A stretch of 64,000 bases of DNA from Streptomyces cellulosae (lineage in GTDB: Bacteria; Actinomycetota; Actinomycetes; Streptomycetales; Streptomycetaceae), in assembly GCA_014655195.1 (NCBI GenBank), contig BNBH01000009.1, positions 1 through 64,000 of the forward strand, in the 5' to 3' direction. This document shows positions 48,307-56,791 of this stretch, piece after piece; the stretch's first letter is position 1, and every line of letters starts with the position of its first letter. The position numbers and the translations under genes are program-made. The notes beneath the pieces are model-generated. The model was not told the DNA's origin, ran no database searches, and worked only from the letters and a program-made list of their open reading frames with translations.

Positions 48307-48405
48307 GCGTTGCCTCCCGTCTGCCGCCTCTCCCTCCATCTCTGGCGGGCGGCACGCCGGGCCAAACCCTTGCGGTGCGTCACACGGCTCACGGAGGCTG
48401 GGGCC

Positions 48406-48834
48406 ATGACAGACCACGCGACCCGGCTCGACCACATCGTCCTCTGGGTGAGCGACCCGATCGCCGCCGCGCACTTCTACGAGAAGGCCGTCGGCCTGGA
48501 GCCGGTGAGGCTCGCCGACTTCTCGGTCGGCGAGGCGCCCTTCCCCTCGGTGCGCGTCAGTGACGAGACCATCCTCGACCTCATGCCGCGCTCCAAGGCG
48601 GACCGCATGACGATGCTGCCCGGGGCCGCCGACAGCTCGGGCCACCCCGTCAATCACGTCTGCCTGTCGCTGTCCGCGGACGCCTTCGACGCCCTCCTCG
48701 ACCGCCTTCAGCAGCAGTCGGTCCCGGTGTCGGACATCGCCCACGACTCCTTCGGGGCACGCGGCCCGGCCAAGCGCAGCTTCTACTTCCGCGACCCCGA
48801 CGGCAACATCTTCGAGGCGCGCCACTACGACTGA
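48406..48834 (+). CDS. VOC family (glyoxalase/bleomycin-resistance fold) protein
   Basis: This 142-residue protein has two beta-alpha-beta-beta-beta modules typical of VOC proteins: RLDHIVLWVSDPIAAAHFYE at the start, HPVNHVCLSLSADAFDALLD in the middle and FYFRDPDGNIFEARHY at the end. Metal ligands could be His10, His near residue 85 and the Glu in NIFEARH. The substrate is unknown; such proteins include glyoxalases, dioxygenases and resistance proteins. The ATG at 48406 has GGAGG upstream. Confidence 0.9.
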   Translation: MTDHATRLDHIVLWVSDPIAAAHFYEKAVGLEPVRLADFSVGEAPFPSVRVSDETILDLMPRSKADRMTMLPGAADSSGHPVNHVCLSLSADAFDALLDRLQQQSVPVSDIAHDSFGARGPAKRSFYFRDPDGNIFEARHYD

Positions 48835-48836
48835 AC

Positions 48837-48855
48837 GGCGGCTCCACAAGCCGCC
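48837..48855. terminator. Bidirectional terminator between VOC and ogt genes
   Basis: GGCGGCT (48837-48843) and AGCCGCC (48849-48855) form a 7-bp stem with a CCACA loop between the two convergent stop codons. Confidence 0.7.
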
Positions 48856-48862
48856 AGGGCTG

Positions 48863-49417
48863 TCAGAACAGCGGCTCCGGCAGCACACCCTCCAGGGCGA
48901 GCAGCCGCCGCTTCGTCTCCAGCCCGCCCCCGAAGCCGCCGATGCCGCCGCCGCTCTCCACGACCCGGTGGCAGGGCACGACCACCGGCAGCGGGTTGGC
49001 GCCCATGGCCATGCCCACGGCCTGCGCGGCGCCCGGCTGACCGACCCGGCCCGCCAGATCGCCGTACCCCACCACCGTGCCGAACGGCACGGTGGTGGCC
49101 AGTTCGCGCAGCACCTCGCGGTTGAAGCCCGAGATCAGCGACCAGTCCAGCGGCAGCTCGAAGGAGTGCCTCTCGCCCGCGAAGTAGGCGTCGAACTGGC
49201 GTATCGCCTCGGCCAGCAGAGGCGAGCCGGGCTCCTCCACGGGCTCGCCGCCGAGCCGGGACGCCAGCCGCTCCAGCGCCTTGTCACGCACCTCGTCGGT
49301 GGCGTGGAACACCACGTTGACCAGGCCCTCCCGGGTCGCGGCCAGCAGCAGCGGGCCGATGGCGGTGTCCACGACCGCCCACACGACCCGCTGCCCGAAC
49401 CGCCCGTCGCTGTCCAT
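48863..49417 (-). CDS. ogt: Methylated-DNA--protein-cysteine methyltransferase
   Basis: This 184-residue suicide enzyme takes the alkyl group from O6-alkylguanine onto its own cysteine. The active site is VVVPCHRVVESGGGIGGFGGG, with FGTVVGYGDLAGRVGQPGAAQAVG (split: VPFGTVVGYGDLA, then AVGMAMGANPLP) before it. The ATG at 49417 stands 7 bp after a TACGGT box and lacks a Shine-Dalgarno sequence, so the mRNA is probably leaderless. Control by a damage-type promoter fits its role. Confidence 0.95.
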   Translation of the reverse strand: MDSDGRFGQRVVWAVVDTAIGPLLLAATREGLVNVVFHATDEVRDKALERLASRLGGEPVEEPGSPLLAEAIRQFDAYFAGERHSFELPLDWSLISGFNREVLRELATTVPFGTVVGYGDLAGRVGQPGAAQAVGMAMGANPLPVVVPCHRVVESGGGIGGFGGGLETKRRLLALEGVLPEPLF

Positions 49418-49424
49418 GCGCCCC

Positions 49425-49447
49425 ACCGTACGACCCGCCACCGACAA
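49425..49447 (-). promoter_or_regulatory. ogt promoter, DNA-damage (PafBC-type) motif
   Basis: On the minus strand TTGTCGGTG (49447-49439), 8 bp GCGGGTCG, then TACGGT (49430-49425). This agrees with tTGTCRgtg-N8-TAnnnT at every position. Confidence 0.85.
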
Positions 49448-49503
49448 CGCCCGCCGGAACGGCGGCAAAGGGGGCCAAGGGCAGGCCAGCCGCGGCCGAG
49501 GGA

Positions 49504-50379
49504 TCAGCCGCCCACCGCGTCACGCACCACGTCGGGGTTGTTGGAGATGATCCCGTCCACCCCGTAGCCGGCCACCCGGCGGGCGGCGGCCGCGTCGTTC
49601 ACCGTCCAGGTGAACGTCTCCAGCCGCTTGCCGTGCGCCCCCTTGAAGGCGTGCACCGCGGTCACGTAGTCGGCGGTCAGCGACGCGTGCGAGGGATTGA
49701 TCTGGTCGGTGAAGACCGCGTACGCCGGCAGGTCCGCGACCGGCGGCGTACCGAGGAACCCGGTCTTCACCGCGGGGGCCAGCTGGTGGACCGTGCGCAC
49801 GCTGTCCGCGCTGAAACTCTGCACGACCAGCCGCTGCCGCACATGCGCCCGGTCGAGCCAGCCCTCGTTGGCGAGGACCTTGAGGATGTCCCGTTCTATG
49901 CCGGGATACAGCTGCGGGTTCTTGATCTCCAGCAGCAGCTTCTGCCGGTGCTGGTCGATCCGGTGCACGAACTGCTCCAGCGTCGGCACGCGCGCGCCCG
50001 CGTACGCGGGGTCGAACCAGCTGCCCGCGTCCAGGCGGGCTATCTCGGCGGCGGTGAAGTCCTTCACCTTCCACGGCGCACGGTCGGGGAAGACCTCCTC
50101 GACGTCGGTGGTGCGCTGCAGACTGTCGTCGTGGACGACGACGAGCTCGCCGTCCTTGGTGCGCTGGACGTCGTTCTCCACCCACTCGGTGCCCAGGGCG
50201 GCCGCCTTGTCGACGGCTGCCAGCGTGTTCTCCGGCGCGTACCCGGAGGCGCCCCGGTGCGCGACGACCACGGGTGCCGGCGCGGTGCCCTCGGCGGCCC
50301 GGGCCGGGGAGAGCGGCAGCAGGAGAACGGCGGCTCCCGCAAGCGCGGTGGTCGAGGCGGCAACAGCGCGTACGTGCAT
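49504..50379 (-). CDS. glpQ: Secreted glycerophosphodiester phosphodiesterase
   Basis: This 291-residue secreted enzyme hydrolyses glycerophosphodiesters to glycerol 3-phosphate and alcohol. A signal peptide (ASTTALAGAAVLLLPLSPARA, residues 9-28, shown in part) precedes the GDPD domain with VVAHRGASGYAPENTLAAVD (catalytic His), WVENDVQRTKDGELVVVHDD (metal ligands) and LLLEIKNPQLYPGIE. The ATG at 50379 has GAGGAG 7 nt upstream. In Streptomyces related genes respond to phosphate limitation through PhoP; a GTTGACC element upstream is compatible but not conclusive. Confidence 0.92.
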   Translation of the reverse strand: MHVRAVAASTTALAGAAVLLLPLSPARAAEGTAPAPVVVAHRGASGYAPENTLAAVDKAAALGTEWVENDVQRTKDGELVVVHDDSLQRTTDVEEVFPDRAPWKVKDFTAAEIARLDAGSWFDPAYAGARVPTLEQFVHRIDQHRQKLLLEIKNPQLYPGIERDILKVLANEGWLDRAHVRQRLVVQSFSADSVRTVHQLAPAVKTGFLGTPPVADLPAYAVFTDQINPSHASLTADYVTAVHAFKGAHGKRLETFTWTVNDAAAARRVAGYGVDGIISNNPDVVRDAVGG

Positions 50380-50394
50380 GTGTACTCCTCGCGT

Positions 50395-50438
50395 CGAACG
50401 GTCACGGTCAGGAACCACTGTGACAGCAGAGGGTCAAC
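50395..50438 (-). promoter_or_regulatory. Possible PHO-box-like promoter region of the GDPD gene
   Basis: On the minus strand GTTGACC at 50438-50432 resembles both a -35 box (TTGACC) and one PHO-box unit (GTTCACC), with GGTTCCTGACC and GTGACCG further down at about 11-bp steps. The repeats are weak, so PhoP control is only suggested. Confidence 0.3.
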
Positions 50439-50658
50439 GCAAGACGGGTGCAGGATGGCCACGGATTGAACGCCGGACCCCGAACGCCGCACACCGGTGC
50501 CACACACCTGCGGCAAGGACGTGTTTCTTTGCCGGATAGTCGTTCGACCATTCCGGTGGGGGTCATACTCTCTGCGAAACCCTGGCCGCCGCAGCGGTCC
50601 TGGGAGGGGGCGTAGAACAGGGCAACGCGGGACGTTGAGGGCGGAAGGGCAGCCGCGC

Positions 50659-51522
50659 ATGCACGGCACGGTCGACGGATTCAGTTACGGGCTGGTAACA
50701 CCTTTGGTGGCCTATCTCATGGCCTGTCTCGGAGGTGCGCTCGGGCTGCGCTGCACCACCCGGGCAGGCCACGGTCCGCGCTCCTGGCGACCCGCCTGGC
50801 TCGCCCTCGGGGCGGCCTCCATAGGCGCCGGCGTCTGGACGATGCACTTCATCGCGATGATGGGTTTCACCGTCGAGGGGACGCCGATCCGCTACGACCG
50901 CGCCTTGACCCTCGCGAGCCTCGCCGTCGCCGTCGTCATGGTGGGCATAGGCATCTTCATCGTCGGCTACAGGGGCGCCACCGGGACGGCCCTCTTCACC
51001 GGCGGAACCGTCACCGGTCTCGGCATGGCGTCCATGCACTACCTCGGCATGGCCGGAATGAGTCTGGACGGGCTGATCGAGTACGACGTCCTCGCCGTCG
51101 CCGCCTCGGTCGTCGTCGCCATGGCCGCCGCCAGCGCGGCCCTGTGGGCGGCGGGACAGGGCAAAGGGTTCCTGTGGAGCGTCGGCGCGAGTCTGATCAT
51201 GGGTCTCGCGGTCACCGGCATGCACTACATCGGCATGGCCGCCGTCGAGGTGCATGTGCACGGCACCGCCGAACCCGCCACGGGGGAGTCCGCCGCGGCC
51301 CTGCTCGGCCCGATGATGGTCGGACCGCTCGCCGTCCTCGTCCTCGCCGGCATCGTGGTGATCTTCGACCCGTTGGTCGTCATGGGCCGCTCCCCGGCGC
51401 CCTCCGCCGACCGTCTGCCGGGGATACCCGCCCATTCCCCGTCGCACCACCCCTCGGTCCGCTCCCGGCTGCGCGCCCGCGGCCCCGTCGAGCACCGCTC
51501 CCGCACCCCCCAGCGCCGCTGA
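50659..51522 (+). CDS. MHYT-domain integral membrane sensor
   Basis: This 287-residue membrane protein has seven helices and three MHYT motifs: [22 protein letters not shown] and [11 protein letters not shown]. The His and Met residues are predicted to bind copper near the outer face and to sense oxygen, CO or NO. Usually MHYT is fused to GGDEF or kinase domains; here the C-terminus is only a basic, Ser/Arg/Pro-rich tail, so it would need a partner to signal. The ATG at 50659 has AAGGGC upstream. Confidence 0.9.
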   Translation: MHGTVDGFSYGLVTPLVAYLMACLGGALGLRCTTRAGHGPRSWRPAWLALGAASIGAGVWTMHFIAMMGFTVEGTPIRYDRALTLASLAVAVVMVGIGIFIVGYRGATGTALFTGGTVTGLGMASMHYLGMAGMSLDGLIEYDVLAVAASVVVAMAAASAALWAAGQGKGFLWSVGASLIMGLAVTGMHYIGMAAVEVHVHGTAEPATGESAAALLGPMMVGPLAVLVLAGIVVIFDPLVVMGRSPAPSADRLPGIPAHSPSHHPSVRSRLRARGPVEHRSRTPQRR

Positions 51523-51532
51523 CCCGGACCCG

Positions 51533-51555
51533 TTGTCAGTGGGGGGTCGTACCGT
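51533..51555 (+). promoter_or_regulatory. uvrB promoter, DNA-damage (PafBC-type) motif
   Basis: TTGTCAGTG (51533-51541), 8 bp GGGGGTCG, then TACCGT (51550-51555). A perfect match to tTGTCRgtg-N8-TAnnnT. The transcript should start at or beside the ATG at 51563. Confidence 0.88.
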
Positions 51556-51562
51556 GGATGAC

Positions 51563-53713
51563 ATGCGGCCCGTTTCCCAGATCGAACGCACGGTGGCGCC
51601 CTTCGAGGTCGTCAGCCCCTACCAGCCCAGCGGCGACCAGCCAGCGGCCATCGCCGAGCTCGCCCGGCGCATCGAGGCCGGTGAGCGGGACGTCGTGCTG
51701 CTCGGCGCCACCGGCACCGGCAAGTCCGCCACCACCGCGTGGATGATCGAAAAGCTCCAGCGCCCCACCCTGGTCATGGCGCCGAACAAGACCCTGGCCG
51801 CCCAGCTGGCCAACGAGTTCCGCGAGCTCCTGCCGAACAACGCGGTCGAGTACTTCGTCTCGTACTACGACTACTACCAGCCCGAGGCGTACGTCCCGCA
51901 GTCGGACACCTACATCGAGAAGGACTCCTCGATCAACGAGGAGGTCGAGCGGCTGCGCCACTCCGCGACCAACTCGCTGCTCACCCGCCGCGACGTCGTC
52001 GTGGTCGCCTCCGTCTCCTGCATCTACGGCCTGGGCACCCCGCAGGAGTACGTGGACCGCATGGTGCCCCTGCGCGTCGGCGACGAGATCGACCGTGACG
52101 AGCTGCTGCGCCGCTTCGTCGACATCCAGTACACGCGCAACGACATGGCCTTCACCCGCGGCACCTTCCGCGTGCGCGGCGACACCATCGAGATCTTCCC
52201 GGTCTACGAGGAGCTCGCCGTCCGCATCGAGATGTTCGGCGACGAGATCGAGGCCCTGTCCACGCTGCACCCGCTGACCGGCGAGATCATCAGCGACGAC
52301 CAGCAGCTCTACGTCTTCCCCGCCTCCCACTACGTCGCCGGCCCCGAGCGGCTGGAGCGCGCGGTCAACGACATCGAGAAGGAGCTCGGCGAGCGCCTCT
52401 CCGAGCTGGAGAAGCAGGGCAAGCTCCTGGAGGCCCAGCGGCTGCGCATGCGGACCACGTACGACATCGAGATGCTCCGCCAGATCGGCACCTGCTCCGG
52501 CGTGGAGAACTACTCGATGCACTTCGACGGCCGCACGCCGGGCTCGCCGCCCAACACGCTCCTGGACTACTTCCCGGACGACTTCCTCCTCGTCATCGAC
52601 GAGTCGCACGTCACCGTGCCGCAGATCGGCGCCATGTACGAGGGCGACGCCTCCCGCAAGCGCACGCTCGTCGACCACGGCTTCCGGCTGCCCTCCGCCC
52701 TGGACAACCGGCCGCTGAAGTGGGAGGAGTTCCAGGAGCGCGTCGGCCAGACGGTGTACCTGTCGGCCACCCCGGGGCAGTACGAGCTCTCCCGCTCGGA
52801 CGGCTTCGTCGAGCAGATCATCCGCCCGACCGGACTCGTCGACCCCGAGGTCGTCGTCAAGCCCACCGAGGGCCAGATCGACGACCTGGTGCACGAGATC
52901 CGCACACGTGTGGAGAAGGACGAGCGCGTCCTGGTCACCACGCTCACCAAGAAGATGGCCGAGGACCTCACGGACTACTTCCTCGAGCTCGGCATCCAGG
53001 TGCGCTATCTGCACAGCGACGTCGACACCCTGCGCCGGGTGGAGCTGCTGCGGGAGCTGCGCAGCGGCGAGTACGACGTCCTGGTCGGCATCAACCTGCT
53101 GCGTGAGGGTCTCGACCTGCCCGAGGTGTCCCTGGTGGCGATCCTCGACGCCGACAAGGAGGGCTTCCTGCGGTCGGGCACCTCCCTGATCCAGACCATC
53201 GGCCGCGCGGCGCGCAACGTCTCCGGTCAGGTCCACATGTACGCCGACAAGATCACGCCGGCGATGGAGAAGGCCATCGAGGAGACCAACCGCCGCCGCG
53301 AGAAGCAGATCGCGTACAACCAGGCCAACGGCATCGACCCGCAGCCGCTGCGCAAGAAGATCAACGACATCGTCGCGCAGATCGCCCGCGAGGACATCGA
53401 CACCGAGCAGCTGCTCGGCTCGGGCTACCGCCAGGCCAAGAAGGACGGCGGAGGCACCAAGGCGCCCGTGCCCGCCCTCGGCGGCAAGGCGGCGAAGGCC
53501 GCGAAGAACGCCAAGGGGCCCAAGGGCAAGGCCGCCGAGACCGTGCCCACCGACCGCCCCGCGGCCGAACTCGCCGAGCAGATCGAGGAGCTGACCGCGC
53601 GCATGCGCGCCGCCGCCGCCGACCTGCAGTTCGAGATCGCGGCACGGCTGCGCGACGAGGTGTCCGAGATGAAGAAGGAACTGAGGCAGATGCAGGAGGC
53701 GGGCCTGTCCTGA
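51563..53713 (+). CDS. uvrB: UvrABC excision nuclease subunit B
   Basis: This 716-residue helicase-like protein verifies DNA damage in nucleotide excision repair. Visible are Walker [15 protein letters not shown], the DNA-clamping beta-hairpin ([20 protein letters not shown]), [17 protein letters not shown] (motif II), [10 protein letters not shown] and QTIGRAARN, and a C-terminal UVR domain ([20 protein letters not shown]) that binds UvrC. A Lys/Ala-rich linker of about 50 residues before the UVR domain is longer than in E. coli. The ATG at 51563 fits a leaderless transcript; an earlier GTG at 51554 overlaps the -10 box. Confidence 0.97.
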   Translation: MRPVSQIERTVAPFEVVSPYQPSGDQPAAIAELARRIEAGERDVVLLGATGTGKSATTAWMIEKLQRPTLVMAPNKTLAAQLANEFRELLPNNAVEYFVSYYDYYQPEAYVPQSDTYIEKDSSINEEVERLRHSATNSLLTRRDVVVVASVSCIYGLGTPQEYVDRMVPLRVGDEIDRDELLRRFVDIQYTRNDMAFTRGTFRVRGDTIEIFPVYEELAVRIEMFGDEIEALSTLHPLTGEIISDDQQLYVFPASHYVAGPERLERAVNDIEKELGERLSELEKQGKLLEAQRLRMRTTYDIEMLRQIGTCSGVENYSMHFDGRTPGSPPNTLLDYFPDDFLLVIDESHVTVPQIGAMYEGDASRKRTLVDHGFRLPSALDNRPLKWEEFQERVGQTVYLSATPGQYELSRSDGFVEQIIRPTGLVDPEVVVKPTEGQIDDLVHEIRTRVEKDERVLVTTLTKKMAEDLTDYFLELGIQVRYLHSDVDTLRRVELLRELRSGEYDVLVGINLLREGLDLPEVSLVAILDADKEGFLRSGTSLIQTIGRAARNVSGQVHMYADKITPAMEKAIEETNRRREKQIAYNQANGIDPQPLRKKINDIVAQIAREDIDTEQLLGSGYRQAKKDGGGTKAPVPALGGKAAKAAKNAKGPKGKAAETVPTDRPAAELAEQIEELTARMRAAAADLQFEIAARLRDEVSEMKKELRQMQEAGLS

Positions 53714-53771
53714 CCTCCGCACACGGAATGTGTTGCAAGACCGACACAAAGTGTGGACCGGGCTACGTCGC

Positions 53772-53793
53772 TGTCAGCGCACCTGCGTAGGGT
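53772..53793 (+). promoter_or_regulatory. terD promoter, candidate damage-type motif
   Basis: TGTCAGCG (53772-53779), 8 bp CACCTGCG, then TAGGGT (53788-53793). It matches TGTCRgtg-N8-TAnnnT with one change (C for T). The start codon is about 50 bp further on, so this mRNA would have a short leader. Confidence 0.6.
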
Positions 53794-53849
53794 TCTGGTC
53801 AACCGCGGTCTTCGCGGCAACAGGGGACGTCCGAGAGGGGAATCAGCGC

Positions 53850-54428
53850 GTGACCGTCAACATGACCAAGGGTCAGGCCATCAGTCTGCAGAAGAACGAC
53901 GGCGGCAGCCTGACCGCGGTGCGCATGGGTCTCGGCTGGCAGGCGGCCCCCCGGCGTGGCCTGTTCGGCACCCGCACGCGGGAGATCGACCTGGACGCCT
54001 CCGCCGTCCTCTTCGCCGACAAGCAGCCGGTCGACGTCGTCTTCTTCCGTCACCTGGTGAGCGACGACGGCTCCGTGCGTCACACCGGTGACAACCTCGT
54101 CGGCGGCGTCGGCCAGGGCGGCGACGACGAGGCCATCCTCGTCGACCTCTCGCGCGTCCCGGTCCACATCGACCAGATCGTCTTCACCGTGAACTCCTTC
54201 ACGGGCCAGACCTTCCAGGAGGTGCAGAACGCCTTCTGCCGCCTGGTCGACGAGACCAACGGCCAGGAGCTCGCCCGCTACACGCTGGCCGGCGGCGGCC
54301 CCTACACCGCCCAGATCATGGCCAAGGTGCACCGCACCGGCTCGGGCTGGACGCTGACGGCCCTGGGCAACCCGGCCAACGGCCGCACTTTCCAGGACCT
54401 GATGCCGGCCATCCTGCCGGTCCTCTAG
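53850..54428 (+). CDS. terD: TerD family stress protein
   Basis: This 192-residue cytoplasmic protein is a TerD/calcium-binding stress-response fold: KGQAISLQKNDGGSLTAVRM, REIDLDASAVLFADKQPVD, GDNLVGGVGQGGDDEAILVD (calcium-binding acidic loop) and IVFTVNSFTGQTFQEVQNAF. Such proteins are linked to tellurite and oxidative stress, and in Streptomyces to differentiation. The GTG at 53850 has GAGAGGGG upstream. It lies 136 bp after uvrB and 80 bp before another TerD-type gene. Confidence 0.93.
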   Translation: MTVNMTKGQAISLQKNDGGSLTAVRMGLGWQAAPRRGLFGTRTREIDLDASAVLFADKQPVDVVFFRHLVSDDGSVRHTGDNLVGGVGQGGDDEAILVDLSRVPVHIDQIVFTVNSFTGQTFQEVQNAFCRLVDETNGQELARYTLAGGGPYTAQIMAKVHRTGSGWTLTALGNPANGRTFQDLMPAILPVL

Positions 54429-54440
54429 GCAGCCGCGGAC

Positions 54441-54466
54441 GAACCGGCCCCGAGCGGGGCCGGTTC
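54441..54466 (+). terminator. terD terminator
   Basis: GAACCGGCCCC and GGGGCCGGTTC form a perfect 11-bp stem with a 4-nt loop, 12 bp after the terD stop. Confidence 0.85.
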
Positions 54467-54508
54467 GGCGCACCCGAAGACATCGACGCGACACAGGGGG
54501 ACCACGCG

Positions 54509-56506
54509 ATGACGGCCGAGCTGGTGCGGGGGCAGAACCACCCGCTGTCCCAGTCCCGTCTGGAGATCCGGATCTCGGCCGGCACGCCGGTCGCGGCCGC
54601 CGCCGCACTCAGCGACGAGAACGGACGCATCCACGGCACGGAGTGGGTGGCCCACCCGGGCGCCCCCGTGCAGCCCGGTCTGGAGGTGTCGCGCCAGGCG
54701 GCCGCCGACCACCGTCTCGCGGTGGACCTGGACGCCATGACCGACGCCGTCCACCGGGTCAGCGTGCTGCTCGCCCTGCCCGCCCCGGACGGCGGCGCGG
54801 GACCGTCCCGCTTCGGCTCCGTGGCGGCCCCCTTCGTCGCCGTCACCGGCCTCGACGGCACCGAGGTCGCCAGCTACACCATCACCGGCCTGGACCTGGA
54901 GTCGGCCGTCATCGCGCTGGAGCTGTACCGGCGGCAGGGCGCCTGGAAGGTGCGAGCCGTCGGCCAGGGCTACGCGGGCGGACTGGCCGAACTCTTCGTC
55001 GACCAGGGCCTGTCCGAGGCCGCGCAGCTCGCCTCAGGCATCGACGAGGCCGTCGCCCGCGGCCTCGCCCGCTCCGTCCAGGCGCCCCCGCCCCGCACGT
55101 CCGAGGGCGACCGCTCCCGCCAGGCCGCGGCCCCCGCGGTCGGCCCCGACCAGGGCGCCGCGCCGCAGGGCGTCCCCGGCCCCGTGCCGCCGGCGTACGG
55201 CGGACAGCCGGCGGGCGGTCAGGGGCAGGGCGGACCGCAGCCCGCCTACGGCGGCGCGACGGACCCGCACGCCTCCTCGGGCGGCCCGGTCAACTACAGC
55301 CACCCCCGGCGCCAGACCTCCGCCCCGCCGCCGCCCCCGCCCGCGGCGCCCCCGGCCCAGCCCGGACAGCCCGCGCAGCCCGTGGCCGGCGACGCGACCG
55401 GCTGGTCCATGGAGGAGCGGCTCTACAACCAGGTCTGGGGCATGTTCGAGGACCTGGCCCGCACCACCGCCGCGTACCGCAGCGCCGTGGACTTCGCCGA
55501 GTCGCGGATGGACAAGGAGCTGGAGCAGTCCCTGTCCGATCCGCGCAGCCGCATCGGCGGCCAGGGCGACGCCGCCCGCGAGGCCGCCCGCGCGCGGTAC
55601 GCGCAGCTCGTCGACCAGGCGCGGGCGTCCCTCGACCGGGACGTCGCCCAGCTCGTCGCCGAGTCCGAGGTCGTCGAGCCCGCGCTGCCCCCGGCGTTCG
55701 CCCGCTGGGACAACCCCTGCTGGCACGCCTACCGGGTGCCGATGGAGATACCCATGGCGCTGCGCCTGGGCGACCTCCGGCTGCCCGAGGCCGAGGCGGT
55801 CCGCATCCCGATGCTGCTCAGGCTGCCGCTGGAGCGCGGACTGTGGATCGACAGCGGGCGCACCGACTCGCTGGACGGGTCGTTCACCGACTCCCACGAC
55901 ATGCGGCGCCTGGCCATGGACACCGCGGTGGCGCACGCCGCGCGGCTGCTCGCCGTCTACCCGGCCGGCGAGTTCACGGTGCACGTCGTCGACCCGGCCG
56001 GCTCCGGCGCGCAGGCCCTGGCCCCGCTCACCCAGACCGGCGTCCTCTCAGGACCGCCCGCGCAGGGCGCCGCGGGTGTGACGGAGGTGCTGGCCCGGCT
56101 CACCCAGCGGGTCGACCTGGTGCAGATGGCGCTGCGCGGCGGAGCCCCGGACGCGCTGCCGCCCGGCTTCGACACCTCGCAGCAGCTGCTGATCGTCAAC
56201 GACTTCCCGCACGGCTTCGACGACCGGGCCGTGAACCAGCTGCGCTACCTCGTCGACGAGGGTCCCTCCGTCGGCGTCCACCTGATGATGGTCGCGGACC
56301 GCGAGGAGTCCGCGGGCTACGGCCCGCTGCTCGACCCGCTGTGGCGCGCGCTGCTGCGCCTGACCCCGGTGCCCGACGACCACCTCGCCGACCCGTGGGT
56401 GGGGCACGCCTGGACGTACGAGCCGCCGGCGGTGCCGCCCGGCAGCGAGGTGCTCCGCCAGGTCCTCACCAAGGTCGCCGAGGCCCGCCGCGGGTGGAAC
56501 AGGTGA
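54509..56506 (+). CDS. TerD-like domain fused to an FtsK/HerA-like degenerate NTPase region
   Basis: This 665-residue protein begins with a TerD-like domain (about 1-170: RLEIRISAGTPVAAAAALSD, YTITGLDLESAVIALELY), then a Pro/Gln/Gly linker (about 190-300), a coiled region (about 310-400: YNQVWGMFEDLARTTAAYRS) and a C-terminal domain with LRLPLERGLWIDSGRTDS, IVNDFPHGFDDRAVNQLRYL and GVHLMMVADREES. The last domain resembles FtsK/EccC-type NTPases but I see no intact Walker A. It was grouped with Ter systems in comparative studies; function is unknown. The ATG at 54509 has CAGGGGG upstream. Confidence 0.8.
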   Translation: MTAELVRGQNHPLSQSRLEIRISAGTPVAAAAALSDENGRIHGTEWVAHPGAPVQPGLEVSRQAAADHRLAVDLDAMTDAVHRVSVLLALPAPDGGAGPSRFGSVAAPFVAVTGLDGTEVASYTITGLDLESAVIALELYRRQGAWKVRAVGQGYAGGLAELFVDQGLSEAAQLASGIDEAVARGLARSVQAPPPRTSEGDRSRQAAAPAVGPDQGAAPQGVPGPVPPAYGGQPAGGQGQGGPQPAYGGATDPHASSGGPVNYSHPRRQTSAPPPPPPAAPPAQPGQPAQPVAGDATGWSMEERLYNQVWGMFEDLARTTAAYRSAVDFAESRMDKELEQSLSDPRSRIGGQGDAAREAARARYAQLVDQARASLDRDVAQLVAESEVVEPALPPAFARWDNPCWHAYRVPMEIPMALRLGDLRLPEAEAVRIPMLLRLPLERGLWIDSGRTDSLDGSFTDSHDMRRLAMDTAVAHAARLLAVYPAGEFTVHVVDPAGSGAQALAPLTQTGVLSGPPAQGAAGVTEVLARLTQRVDLVQMALRGGAPDALPPGFDTSQQLLIVNDFPHGFDDRAVNQLRYLVDEGPSVGVHLMMVADREESAGYGPLLDPLWRALLRLTPVPDDHLADPWVGHAWTYEPPAVPPGSEVLRQVLTKVAEARRGWNR

Positions 56507-56535
56507 CCGCCCGAGCACTTTGACCAAGGACTCGT

Positions 56536-56558
56536 AAAGCCCTTTCACCGGGGGCTTT
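56536..56558 (+). terminator. Rho-independent terminator before terC
   Basis: AAAGCCC (56536-56542) pairs with GGGCTTT (56552-56558), followed by a T-rich stretch GCACTTTTCTTT. One of few canonical terminators in the window. Confidence 0.8.
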
Positions 56559-56579
56559 GCACTTTTCTTTACTGATCTC

Positions 56580-56608
56580 TTTACCAATCCTTGGTGGTTG
56601 GGTAGTCT
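56580..56608 (+). promoter_or_regulatory. terC promoter
   Basis: TTTACC (56580-56585), 17-bp spacer, TAGTCT (56603-56608). The transcript would start near 56614, just before the riboswitch-like leader. Confidence 0.65.
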
Positions 56609-56611
56609 TGG

Positions 56612-56780
56612 CCGCACGGAGGGGAGTACTCCCTGTCTGTGCGGCGACCCCGTCAATACGGATCAGGCCAGATCCCGGGGCGTCGGCCCGAGGACCATCG
56701 GGGCGCACCGCGCGCCCCAGGTCCGGGTGGAAGAGACCTCCGGCAGCGACGACGCTGACATTTGCCGTGTGACGTATCTG
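56612..56780 (+). ncRNA. Probable yybP-ykoY (manganese) riboswitch in the terC leader
   Basis: The leader of about 178 nt contains GGAGGGGAGTACTCCC and CCCCGTCAATACGG, which fit the conserved GGGGAGUA and CGUCA..ACGG elements of yybP-ykoY riboswitches, then a long GC-rich arm and GGAAGAGACCTCCGGC. This RNA class senses Mn2+ and commonly controls TerC-family and other metal exporters. I judged it by eye without a covariance model. Confidence 0.65.
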
Positions 56781-56791
56781 CCGGAGGCGCA

